From Quatrionicoccus australiensis (GTDB lineage: Bacteria > Pseudomonadota > Gammaproteobacteria > Burkholderiales > Rhodocyclaceae): 64,000 nt of DNA. The stretch is taken from positions 620,001 to 684,000 of the forward strand of contig NZ_CP075188.1 in NCBI RefSeq assembly GCF_020510525.1, written 5' to 3'. Shown one piece after another: positions 56,538 through 64,000 of the stretch (positions within the stretch are counted from its first letter, which is position 1; the number at the start of each line of letters is the position of its first letter). The position numbers and the translations under genes are program-made. A model generated the notes under the pieces. That model had not been told where the DNA came from. It searched no databases and worked only from the letters and a program-made list of their open reading frames with translations.

Positions 56538-57095
56538 TCAGTCAGCTCGCCATTTGATCGAACAGCCGATCGAAGCCCGCTGTTCCAGCGGTCCTCGGCC
56601 GGTTTGAGCAATATTTCGCATGGCCTCGAACAGTTCGCGGCGGGCGTCGCCAGGTCCTGGCGTACGCTCCGAGGCGTCGAGGCGGCCGCGGTATTGCAAC
56701 TCGAGTTTGCCGTTGTAGCCGAAAAAGTCCGGCGTGCACACGGCGCCGTAGGCACGGGCAATCTCCTGCCCGGCGTCAACCAGGTAAGGGAAGGGAAAAT
56801 CCAGTTCGCTTGCCCAGTGCTGCATGTTTGCCGGCGAATCTTCGGGATAGGCGGCAAAGTCGTTGCTCATGATCGCGACGCAGCCGATGCCTTCGCCGGC
56901 CAGCTCACGGCAGTCGCGCACCAGGCGATCAATGATCGCCTTGACGTAGGGGCAGTGGTTGCAGATGAACATCACCAGCAGGCCGTTCGGGCCGCGACAG
57001 CTGGCCAGTGTGTGCTGCCGGCTATCTGTGCCGGGCAGGTCGAAGTCGATTGCCGGCCGGCCGAAATCACACACCGGCGGATGCAAAGCAGCCAT
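56538..57095 (-). CDS. Thioredoxin-fold redoxin (AhpC/TSA-like) protein
   Basis: A 185-residue protein with PAIDFDLPGTDSRQHTL at the start and FICNHCPYVKAI near residue 45, where the CxxC-like NHCPYV motif has a single active cysteine. VCTPDFFGYNGKLELQYRGR follows. This is the HCPYVK subgroup of redoxins, with unassigned substrates. It could start at ATG 57095 or at 57134 (13 more residues); the former fits the family. It converges with nothing and is divergent from rsmE. Confidence 0.8.
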   Translation of the reverse strand: MAALHPPVCDFGRPAIDFDLPGTDSRQHTLASCRGPNGLLVMFICNHCPYVKAIIDRLVRDCRELAGEGIGCVAIMSNDFAAYPEDSPANMQHWASELDFPFPYLVDAGQEIARAYGAVCTPDFFGYNGKLELQYRGRLDASERTPGPGDARRELFEAMRNIAQTGRGPLEQRASIGCSIKWRAD

Positions 57096-57136
57096 GATTG
57101 CGCTCCAGAAGCCTATTTTCGCCCATAATAGCACCG

Positions 57137-57871
57137 ATGAATCTACCCCGTTTTTACTGCCGCGAAGCCCTCTCGCCGGGGGCGCACATTGATCTGCCCG
57201 AGCCGGTGGCTCGTCATGCCGTGCGTGTCTTGCGTCTGCCGCCGGGCGCTTCCGTCGTTCTGTTCGACGGGCGTGGCGGGCAATACGAAGCCTGCATCGA
57301 GCGCATCGAAAAAAACCGCGTCGTTGCCTCGCTCGGTGCCTGGCAGGATGTCGAGTGCGAGTCGAAACTTGCGGTGACGCTGATCCAGGCGGTGCAGTCC
57401 GGCGACAAGATGGATTTCACCATCCAGAAGGCGGTTGAACTGGGCGTCGGCAGTATCGTGCCGGTCGATAGTCGGCGCAGCGTCACCAAGCTGGTTGGCG
57501 AGCGTGCCGGCAAGCGCGTCGCGCACTGGCAGGGGGTTGCAGCATCGGCTTGCGAGCAATGCGGGCGCAACCAGGTGCCGCTGGTGGCGCCGCTGGAAAA
57601 ACTCGAAAACTGGCTGGCCCGGCCGGCCGGTGAAGGCTTGCGCCTGATCCTGGCGCCGGATGCCGAGTTTGCGCTGGCTGATCTGCCGCCGGCGACCCAT
57701 GTCCAGATGCTGATCGGCGCCGAGGGGGGCCTTGATCCGCAGGAAATCGTTGCGGCAAGACAGGCCGGCTTCCAGCCGGTTCGCCTGGGGCCGCGCGTGT
57801 TGCGCACGGAAACGGCGGCGCTGGCAGCGTTGGCAGCAATGCAGGCTTTGTGGGGTGATTTCAAGGGTTAG
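57137..57871 (+). CDS. rsmE: 16S rRNA (uridine1498-N3)-methyltransferase
   Basis: A 244-residue SPOUT methyltransferase. RHAVRVLRLPPGASVVLFDG at the PUA-like N-terminus, then QAVQSGDKMDFTIQKAVELG, the knot region MLIGAEGGLDPQEI and LGPRVLRTETA are diagnostic. It methylates U1498 of 16S rRNA. ATG 57137 is chosen because it gives the family N-terminus. It shares a short spacer with the divergent redoxin gene. Confidence 0.95.
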   Translation: MNLPRFYCREALSPGAHIDLPEPVARHAVRVLRLPPGASVVLFDGRGGQYEACIERIEKNRVVASLGAWQDVECESKLAVTLIQAVQSGDKMDFTIQKAVELGVGSIVPVDSRRSVTKLVGERAGKRVAHWQGVAASACEQCGRNQVPLVAPLEKLENWLARPAGEGLRLILAPDAEFALADLPPATHVQMLIGAEGGLDPQEIVAARQAGFQPVRLGPRVLRTETAALAALAAMQALWGDFKG

Positions 57872-57929
57872 GTCAGGCGTGATCTTGTGTCACGCATGAT
57901 CTGTAAAGTAAAAACAAGGGAGAGAGCAA

Positions 57930-59438
57930 ATGTTCGAATCGGCAGAACTGGGTCACAAGATCGACAAGGCGACGTTCAAGAAAGAGGTGCCGAAACTGCG
58001 CGCCGAATTGCTCGACGTGCAGTACGACATGTTGCAGAAGAAGGAATTCCCGGTTGTCATCCTGATCAGCGGTGTCGACGGCAGCGGCAAGGGCGAGACC
58101 ATCAACCTGCTGTATTCCTGGATGGACCCGCGTCACATTTCGACCCTGGCCTTTGCCGCGCCGAGCGACGAGGAGGTCTCCCGCCCCTACATGTGGCGCT
58201 ACTGGCGTGCCCTGCCGCCCAAGGGCAAGGTCGGCATCTTTGCCGGCTCCTGGTATTCGCAGCCGATTACCGACCGCATCACCGGCAAGATGCGGCGTTC
58301 CGAAATGGACGAGCAGCTCGACGACATCAACCGCTTCGAAGCCATGCTGGTCAATGAAGGGGCGCTGGTCCTCAAGTTCTGGTTCCATCTCTCCAAGGAT
58401 GGCCAGAAGACGCGCCTGAAGGCGTTGGAAAAGAATCCGCATACTGCCTGGCGCGTCACCAAGGAAAGCTACGACCGCCTGAAGACCTACGACAAGCTGC
58501 AAGCAGTCGCTGGCCACGTCCTGCGTGTTTCCAATACTGCACATGCGCCGTGGATCATCGTCGAGGGGACCGATGACGAATACCGCTCGCTGACCGTCGG
58601 CCGCATCGTGCTCGAAGCCATGAAGCGCCGCCTGCAACAGGAAGGCCGGCAGCAGGTGCCGGTGGCACCGCCGATCGTGCATGCCATTGATCAGAAGAAC
58701 GTCCTCTCCGAGCTCAATCTGACGCAGAAGCTGGAAAAGAAGGATTACGAGGCGCAGCTGGCCAAGTACCAGTCGCGCCTGTCGGAACTGGTGCGCGATC
58801 CGCGCTTTGTCGGTAAACGCTCGCTGGTGCTCGTTTTTGAAGGCTCGGACGCGGCCGGCAAGGGTGGCACCATCCGCCGCATCGGCGCTGCGATGGACGC
58901 CCGGCAATACCAGATCGTGCCGATTGCCGCGCCGACCGAGGAAGAACGGGCGCAACCGTATCTGTGGCGTTTCTGGCGGCATCTGCCGCGCCTGGGCCGG
59001 GCGGCGATCTTCGATCGCTCCTGGTATGGCCGCGTGCTCGTCGAGCGGGTCGAAGGTTTCTGTACCGAGGCCGACTGGCTGCGCGCTTACGCCGAAATCA
59101 ACGATTTCGAGCACCAGATGGTCGATGCCGGCGCCATCGTCGTCAAATTCTGGCTGCAGATCAGTGCCGACGAGCAGTTGCGCCGCTTCAAGGAGCGCCA
59201 GGACACCGAGTTCAAGCGCTTCAAGATCACCGACGAGGACTGGCGCAACCGCGAGAAATGGGACGACTACGTGTCCGCCGTCTGCGACATGGTGGACCGG
59301 ACCTCGACCGGTCTGGCACCGTGGACGCTGGTCGAGGCCAACGACAAGAACTTTGCCCGGGTCAAGGTGTTGAAGACCCTGTGCGAGCGCATCGAAAATG
59401 CGCTCAAGGACGACAACGGAAAATACAGCGAGAAATGA
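57930..59438 (+). CDS. pap: Polyphosphate:AMP phosphotransferase (class II PPK2, two domains)
   Basis: A 502-residue protein with two tandem PPK2 domains, the hallmark of class II enzymes that make ADP from AMP and polyphosphate. Each domain has a P-loop (GVDGSGKGET near residue 47; GSDAAGKGGT near 307) and a WYSQP / WYGRV lid-type motif. In the N-terminal half the lid is degenerate (AGSWYSQP) while the C-terminal half keeps FDRSWYGRV, as known for this class. Polyphosphate use fits relatives such as Accumulibacter. Its TGA overlaps the argA ATG. Confidence 0.93.
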   Translation: MFESAELGHKIDKATFKKEVPKLRAELLDVQYDMLQKKEFPVVILISGVDGSGKGETINLLYSWMDPRHISTLAFAAPSDEEVSRPYMWRYWRALPPKGKVGIFAGSWYSQPITDRITGKMRRSEMDEQLDDINRFEAMLVNEGALVLKFWFHLSKDGQKTRLKALEKNPHTAWRVTKESYDRLKTYDKLQAVAGHVLRVSNTAHAPWIIVEGTDDEYRSLTVGRIVLEAMKRRLQQEGRQQVPVAPPIVHAIDQKNVLSELNLTQKLEKKDYEAQLAKYQSRLSELVRDPRFVGKRSLVLVFEGSDAAGKGGTIRRIGAAMDARQYQIVPIAAPTEEERAQPYLWRFWRHLPRLGRAAIFDRSWYGRVLVERVEGFCTEADWLRAYAEINDFEHQMVDAGAIVVKFWLQISADEQLRRFKERQDTEFKRFKITDEDWRNREKWDDYVSAVCDMVDRTSTGLAPWTLVEANDKNFARVKVLKTLCERIENALKDDNGKYSEK

Positions 59439-60754
59439 GCGAAACCCCTTACGACGAGCACTTCGTCTCCTGGTTCCGGGCGGTCACGCCCTACATCAAC
59501 GCCTTTCGCGGCAAGACCTTCGTTATTGCCTTCGGTGGCAAGGCGGTGGCCAGCGAGTTCGCCAAGACGCTGGCCTACGACGTCAATCTGCTGGTCAGCC
59601 TGGGCATCCGCCTGGTGCTGGTGCATGGGGCGCGGCCGCAGATCGAGGAAGAACTGGCGGAAAAGAATCTCGAGTCGATCTATCACCGCGGCTACCGGGT
59701 GACCGATGCGGCGGCGCTCGATTGCGTGCTCGACGCAGTGGGCAGCGTCTATCTCGAAATCGAGGCGATGCTGTCGCAGGGCTTGCCGAACACGCCAATG
59801 GCGAACAGCCGGATCCGCGTCATCGGGGGGAATTTCATCACCGGCCAGCCGATCGGCGTGCTCGACGGGATCGACATGCAGTACGCCGGCAAGGTGCGCA
59901 AGGTCGACGCCGAGGGCATCAACGCCCAGTTGGGACTCGGCAACATCGTGCTGCTCAATTGCGAAGGGCCGTCGCCGACCGGCGAGATCTTCAACCTGCA
60001 GATGGAAGAAGCGGCCGAAGCCGTGGCCGTTGCGATCCGCGCCGACAAGCTGGTCTATCTGACCGACAGTCGTGGTGCGACGGATCAGGCCGGCGAGTTG
60101 ATCGACGCGATGACCGCCGACGAGGTCGCCGAGCTGCTCAGCGGTGGCGAATGGCTGTCGCCCGACATCCGCCGCTATCTGCCCTGCGCCGTGCGCGCGA
60201 CGCGGACCGGCGTCGGCCGGGTGCATCTGATCAGTTACGAGCAGGATGGGGCGCTGCTGCGCGAGTTGTTCACGCACGATGGCGTCGGTACCGTGGTCAC
60301 TCGCGAATCGCTGGAGAACATCCGCGAAGCCAAACCGGACGACATTGCCGCCCTGATCGCGCTGATCGAGCCGATGGAAGAAGAAGGCATCCTGGTGCAT
60401 CGGCCGCGCGAACTGCTGGAGCGCGAAATCGAGCATTTCTCGATCATGCTGCACGACGGCATCATCGTCGGCTGCGCGGCGCTTTACCGCCACTCCGACG
60501 AAGAGGCCGAGCTGGCCTGCCTGGCGGTCAGCCCGGAACATCGCGAATGGGGGTACGGCGAGCAGTTGATGACGCGCATCGAAAAGCGCGCCAAGAAGCT
60601 CGGCATCAAGCGCCTGCTGGTGCTGACGACACGTACCGAGCACTGGTTCGTCGAGCGCGGTTTCAAGCTGGGCAATGTCGACGACCTGCCGGCCAAGAAG
60701 CGTGACATGTACAACTATCAGCGGCGCTCCAAGGTGCTGTTCAAGACGCTTTGA
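59435..60754 (+). CDS. argA: Amino-acid N-acetyltransferase (N-acetylglutamate synthase)
   Basis: A 439-residue protein, fused as usual: an amino-acid-kinase-like regulatory domain (FVIAFGGKAVAS, LVLVHGARPQIEEEL) and a C-terminal GNAT domain (AELACLAVSPEHREWGYGEQ). It makes N-acetylglutamate, the first step of arginine synthesis, and is expected to be inhibited by arginine. ATG 59435 overlaps the PPK2 stop (ATGA); the longer frame upstream is a shadow. Confidence 0.93.
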   Translation: MSETPYDEHFVSWFRAVTPYINAFRGKTFVIAFGGKAVASEFAKTLAYDVNLLVSLGIRLVLVHGARPQIEEELAEKNLESIYHRGYRVTDAAALDCVLDAVGSVYLEIEAMLSQGLPNTPMANSRIRVIGGNFITGQPIGVLDGIDMQYAGKVRKVDAEGINAQLGLGNIVLLNCEGPSPTGEIFNLQMEEAAEAVAVAIRADKLVYLTDSRGATDQAGELIDAMTADEVAELLSGGEWLSPDIRRYLPCAVRATRTGVGRVHLISYEQDGALLRELFTHDGVGTVVTRESLENIREAKPDDIAALIALIEPMEEEGILVHRPRELLEREIEHFSIMLHDGIIVGCAALYRHSDEEAELACLAVSPEHREWGYGEQLMTRIEKRAKKLGIKRLLVLTTRTEHWFVERGFKLGNVDDLPAKKRDMYNYQRRSKVLFKTL

Positions 60755-60767
60755 CGATGGGGCGCGC

Positions 60768-62024
60768 ATGACCGAGCCGAGCCGTCCGGAAGCGCTCGCC
60801 CTGCTCGCTTATCTCGGCAAGTGGATTCTGCTGGCGCTTGCCGTTGCTGCGCTGGCCGGTTCGGCTTCGGCCTTTTTCCTGTTCGCACTGGACTGGGCCA
60901 CCGCGACGCGCAGCGCGCACCGCTGGCTGATCTGGGGCCTGCCGTTCGCCGGCTTTGGCGTCGGCTGGCTCTACCTGAAATTCGGTCAACGGGTCGAGGC
61001 CGGCAATAATCTGCTGATCGACGAAATCCACGATCCGAAGAGCGTCGTGCCCCTACGCATGGCGCCGCTGATCCTCGGTGGCACGGTCATCTCGCATTTG
61101 TTCGGCGCCTCGGTCGGGCGGGAAGGCACCGCCGTCCAGATGGGCGGGGCGCTGGCCGATCAACTGACCCACCTGTTCAGGCTGCGCCATGATGATCGCC
61201 GCATCATCCTGATGGCCGGGATCAGTGCCGGTTTTGCCTCGGTGTTCGGGACGCCGCTGGCGGGGGCGATTTTCGGCCTGGAAGTGCTGTCGGTTGGCCG
61301 GCTGCGCTACGACGCCATCCTGCCCTGCATGGTGGCGGCCATCGTGGCTGATCAGATCGGCTTGCTCTGGGGCGTGCAGCATACCCATTACGTGATTTCC
61401 TCGATTCCCCATCTGTCGGCCTGGGCCCTGGCCGCCATGGTGATTTCGGGGGCGATTTTCGGGTTGACCGGCAAGGCGTTTGCCGAGGCTACGCACGCCC
61501 TGGGCGGCTGGATGAAACAGCGCATCGCTTACGCACCGCTGCGTCCGCTCGCCGGCGGCGTGGTGCTGGCCTGCATCGTCTGGTTCCTGGGCGCTGAGCG
61601 CTATATCGGCCTGGGCATTCCGACCATCATCGAAGCTTTCGAGCAGCCCCTGCCGGCCTATGACTTTGCCGCCAAGATGTTGCTCACCGTGGCTTCGCTG
61701 GGCAGTGGCTTCAAGGGCGGCGAGGTGACGCCGCTGTTCTATATCGGCGCGACCCTGGGCAATGCGCTGGCGCCCGTGCTTGACCTGCCCTTTCCGCTGC
61801 TCGCCGGGGTCGGCTTCGTCGCCGTATTTGCCGGGGCGGCAAATACCCCGATCGCCTCGACGCTGATGGCGATGGAGATATTCGGGGCGGAAATCGGTGT
61901 TTATGCCGGTATTGCCTGCGTCGTCAGTTTCCTGTTCTCCGGGCATAGCGGCATTTACCGGGCGCAACGCCGGAGCCATGCCAAGCACCGGCAAGCCCCA
62001 GCGGAAACCCGGCCGGGCGATTAG
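60768..62024 (+). CDS. CLC-family transporter of the fluoride/proton antiporter type
   Basis: A 418-residue membrane protein with the CLC fold. The gating glutamate is present in [11 protein letters not shown] (Glu119). The usual chloride-binding GSGIP is replaced by GNNLL (79-83), and GGEVTPLF (317-324) gives Glu319 and Thr321 at positions that are Glu318 and Thr320 in the characterised fluoride antiporter. These features mark the CLC-F clade, which exports fluoride. No fluoride riboswitch is seen; it lies 13 bases after argA and seems co-transcribed. ATG 60768 follows GGGGCGC weakly. Confidence 0.8.
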   Translation: MTEPSRPEALALLAYLGKWILLALAVAALAGSASAFFLFALDWATATRSAHRWLIWGLPFAGFGVGWLYLKFGQRVEAGNNLLIDEIHDPKSVVPLRMAPLILGGTVISHLFGASVGREGTAVQMGGALADQLTHLFRLRHDDRRIILMAGISAGFASVFGTPLAGAIFGLEVLSVGRLRYDAILPCMVAAIVADQIGLLWGVQHTHYVISSIPHLSAWALAAMVISGAIFGLTGKAFAEATHALGGWMKQRIAYAPLRPLAGGVVLACIVWFLGAERYIGLGIPTIIEAFEQPLPAYDFAAKMLLTVASLGSGFKGGEVTPLFYIGATLGNALAPVLDLPFPLLAGVGFVAVFAGAANTPIASTLMAMEIFGAEIGVYAGIACVVSFLFSGHSGIYRAQRRSHAKHRQAPAETRPGD

Positions 62025-62036
62025 CCGGCCGGCTGC

Positions 62037-62064
62037 TTCACAGATCCTGTTCAGACCTTATAAT
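62037..62064 (+). promoter_or_regulatory. Sigma-70 promoter of yggX
   Basis: TTCACA (-35, five of six matches) and TATAAT (-10, 62059-62064) with 16 bases between them, 28 bases upstream of the yggX ATG. The best-looking housekeeping promoter in the window. Confidence 0.65.
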
Positions 62065-62092
62065 TCGCGCATCAACCCCCACGGAGTTTCAC

Positions 62093-62365
62093 ATGGCACG
62101 TACCGTCAATTGCATCAAACTTGGTCGCGAGGCCGAAGGCCTGGATTTCCCGCCGTATCCGGGCGCGCTCGGGCAGCGCATTTTCGAGAATGTTTCCAAG
62201 GAAGCCTGGCAGCAGTGGATCAAGATGCAGACCATGCTGATCAACGAAAATCGCCTGAACCTGGTCGATGCAAAGCATCGCAAGTACCTGTCGGAACAGG
62301 TTGAAAAGCATTTCTTCGGCGATGGCGCCGACCGTATTCAGGGTTACGTGCCGCCGGCTGCCTGA
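62093..62365 (+). CDS. yggX: Fe(2+)-trafficking protein YggX
   Basis: A 90-residue protein of family length. [20 protein letters not shown] and [19 protein letters not shown] are typical. YggX protects iron-sulphur clusters from oxidation, and its single conserved cysteine (residue 7) is present. A GGAG ribosome site (62083-62086) precedes the ATG. It has its own promoter and terminator. Confidence 0.95.
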   Translation: MARTVNCIKLGREAEGLDFPPYPGALGQRIFENVSKEAWQQWIKMQTMLINENRLNLVDAKHRKYLSEQVEKHFFGDGADRIQGYVPPAA

Positions 62366-62385
62366 GCCAGTTGCCTGACCGATGT

Positions 62386-62415
62386 AAAAAATCCCGCTGC
62401 GGCGGGATTTTTTTC
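62386..62415 (+). terminator. Intrinsic terminator of yggX
   Basis: The stem ATCCCGC / GCGGGAT with a 4-base loop, preceded by AAAAA and followed by TTTTTTT. It can also serve the convergent small gene at 62.4-62.6 kb. Confidence 0.9.
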
Positions 62416-62425
62416 GGGCTGCTTT

Positions 62426-62596
62426 TCAGGCGGCCTTGCTTAGCGCAAAAAGCAGCAGGGCACTGCCGGGAATGGCAATGGCTGCCAGGCGGACGCTGAT
62501 GCGGCGGATGCCTTCGCCGAGTTCGTCAATGAATTGTTCCATGCCGTCGAAGAGTTCGGGAAAGGCGGCAACATCGCTGCGGCAGTTCTTGTCCAT
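62426..62596 (-). CDS. Small membrane peptide (56 residues), unrecognised
   Basis: A 56-residue ORF with a strong Shine-Dalgarno sequence (GGAGG at five bases from the ATG). The N-terminal half is acidic (FDGMEQFIDELGEGIRR) and the C-terminal half is a predicted membrane helix (LAAIAIPGSALLLFALS). It converges on the yggX terminator. I know no family for it; reality is suggested by the ribosome site and the amphipathic-then-hydrophobic design. Confidence 0.55.
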   Translation of the reverse strand: MDKNCRSDVAAFPELFDGMEQFIDELGEGIRRISVRLAAIAIPGSALLLFALSKAA

Positions 62597-62742
62597 GCTG
62601 TCCTCCAGAAGTTCGGTTGATGCTGCCTACTATCGCTAGCGAATGTTGCAAGCACATGAAGGTCAGGGGGCGCAGCCTGTCACACAGGCTTAACACGCCT
62701 GCCATAGCCTGCGGCCATCGATTTCAAGAATGCGGTGGCCCC

Positions 62743-64000
62743 TTGCTGAAAAAATGTTTTGCCCTGCTGTTTGGCGGACTGGGTTTTCGCGGTCTTTTCA
62801 TCCTGATCGGCGCAGTCTCGATGCTGGCGTTTCTGGCTGTCGCCCTGCCGCATCTGCTGTTGCGTCTGGAGAGCATGCAGACGGCCGCAGCGCGGCTGGC
62901 CGCGATCTCCCGCGTGGAACCCCTGCACGCGCTGATCGGCGAGCTGCGGCAGCAGCGCTTGCACCTGTTCCTGATCGGGGCGGGTGATACATCATTGAGC
63001 ATTTCGCCCCCGAAAACGCCGTTGACCGTTGCCGCCGGTTCGCCGGTCGGCGAACGTCTGCCGGCCTTGCTGGCCAGCACGCCGGAGCAAAGCAGCGGCC
63101 GCCAGCGTCTGGCGCTCTTTTCCGAGTACCGGGAAGTGCTCGACGGCTTGCAGCAATCCCTGGTCGAGCAGGTCGAGCAGCCGGGTGGTGCTTCCGGCGG
63201 ACGGGATGTGGCGGCATTGAATGCGGTCTGGCTGGAAGACCTGCCTTTGCTGAGCGAAATGCTGGCGCGGCTTGAGGTGCTGGCCGGTGTTGCCCAGCGC
63301 GAAGGATTGGTGGCGGAACGTCTGCGCCCGGAATTGTCGGCGGCAGTCGCGGTTGCCGGGCACGCCCTGGAGCAGCTGAAGAAGCATCTCGCTGCGCTCG
63401 ATGCCAGCGATCCGGCGTTCGCCGGATTGCTGGAGCAGGCTGCTGATCTGGATAACCGCTTCGCACTGGCCTTGACCGTGGCCAACGGCCTCGCCTTGAG
63501 CAATACCGTCTATTCGCTGCCGGAAATCGAGAATGCCCTGAGCCAGCCGCTGGCCGCAGCGAATGCGCTGGCCGGCTTGAGCCAGACGGCGCTGGTTGCT
63601 GCGCTCGACGATGAACTGGCGCGCGCCCGCCAGCATCTGCTGGTGACCGTTTTCCTGGTCGTCGGCAGTCTGCTGCTTTCCGGTCTGGGTCTGTACAGCG
63701 CCTATCTGCGGCTGGCCGGTAACATCGATCTTCTCGCCAGGGGAGCCAGCCAGCTGGCCACCGGCGATCTGTCGGTGGCGATCGAACTGGAAGGGCGCGA
63801 CGAACTGCAACGCATTGCCGGCTCCCTGTGTGAAGTGCGGGACGGCATGCGCCGTCTGGTGGGGGAGATTGTCAGCAGTGCGCAGGCGCTGACCAGCGGT
63901 TCGCTGACCGTGGCGCAGGCAACTGCCGCTTCGGCCGGGCGCGCCCGGCAGCAGGAGCAGGACACCCGCCAGGTCGTGCAGGCAGTGGCGTCGGTTGGCC
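62743..64000 (+). CDS. Methyl-accepting chemotaxis-type sensor, N-terminal part
   Basis: About 419 residues are seen; the gene runs off the window. A membrane helix (about 7-33), a mostly helical periplasmic domain (to about 300), a second helix (HLLVTVFLVVGSLLLSGLGL) and a HAMP domain (LARGASQLATGDLSVAI) are followed by the start of the signalling coiled coil (SVTV-like, Ala/Gln-rich). The methyl-accepting core with its GxxGRGFAVVA hairpin lies outside. The start is best as TTG 62743 with GGTGG upstream; no in-frame ATG is available, so the start is uncertain. Confidence 0.75.
   Translation, partial: MLKKCFALLFGGLGFRGLFILIGAVSMLAFLAVALPHLLLRLESMQTAAARLAAISRVEPLHALIGELRQQRLHLFLIGAGDTSLSISPPKTPLTVAAGSPVGERLPALLASTPEQSSGRQRLALFSEYREVLDGLQQSLVEQVEQPGGASGGRDVAALNAVWLEDLPLLSEMLARLEVLAGVAQREGLVAERLRPELSAAVAVAGHALEQLKKHLAALDASDPAFAGLLEQAADLDNRFALALTVANGLALSNTVYSLPEIENALSQPLAAANALAGLSQTALVAALDDELARARQHLLVTVFLVVGSLLLSGLGLYSAYLRLAGNIDLLARGASQLATGDLSVAIELEGRDELQRIAGSLCEVRDGMRRLVGEIVSSAQALTSGSLTVAQATAASAGRARQQEQDTRQVVQAVASVG

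Noticed and set aside
60700..60768. Fluoride riboswitch before the CLC gene
   Set aside because: The 13-base gap after argA leaves no room and no matching fold was visible.

Overview
The window reads as chromosome of a GC-rich betaproteobacterium, most likely a Rhodocyclaceae member close to Dechloromonas. The basis is gene content and order (hemX-hemY, amgK-murU divergent from lptD-surA-pdxA-rsmA, fis-dusB) together with a form II RuBisCO and a Calvin-cycle cluster. This assignment is inference, since no rRNA or tRNA gene was seen. Coding density is very high and most neighbouring genes overlap by 1-8 bases or lie within 30 bases of each other.

Layout. 0-30 kb is housekeeping: the haem genes hemX (partial), hemY and hemF; a diguanylate cyclase wedged between purD and hemF; purH; fis-dusB; a UbiH-type hydroxylase; pepP; the murU-amgK cell-wall recycling pair; lptD-surA-pdxA-rsmA; a FrnE-type DsbA; a CRP-family regulator with a matching box in front of a DUF2892 gene; xthA; prlC; an ORF6N-domain gene; purC; and DUF3422. 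28-36 kb holds cbbR and cbbM on the same strand. A less GC-rich cassette lies divergent to them (an ABC importer plus an acyl-CoA ligase), followed by cbbY. 36-43 kb is the plus-strand operon cbbF-cbbP-cbbT-cbbG-cbbA-cbbE (fructose bisphosphatase, phosphoribulokinase, transketolase, GAPDH, aldolase, ribulose-phosphate epimerase). 43-54 kb is a minus-strand cluster with second copies of fbp, tkt, gap and fba plus epd, pgk and pyk, and two small exported BamE/SmpA-like proteins. Together the two clusters encode nearly a whole Calvin cycle and lower glycolysis, with two to three paralogues for several steps. 54-64 kb holds a PAS-GGDEF-EAL protein, a thioredoxin-fold protein, rsmE, a two-domain polyphosphate:AMP phosphotransferase, argA, a CLC protein of the fluoride/proton antiporter type, yggX, a small membrane peptide missed by length cut-offs, and the start of a chemoreceptor.

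The most unusual signal is a dispersed family of intergenic elements built from degenerate 7-base units (YAGGATC / GAGTGRT / YAGGAGT type), usually as two inverted arms. They occur at about 1.7, 7.4, 12.0, 40.1, 44.4 and 45.9-46.3 kb. They fill intergenic gaps almost exactly from the stop codon of one gene to the start codon of the next. One locus, between pgk and pyk, has a gene for a four-helix-bundle (S23/Avd-like) protein between its arms; the start and stop codons of that gene lie inside the heptamer units. The 11-mer AGGATCGAGTG that supplies its GTG start also occurs in two elements that have no gene. I propose that this is a mobile or spreading repeat family, with the four-helix-bundle gene as the full form and the other loci as reduced derivatives. 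The sequence shows the structure; mobility is inference.
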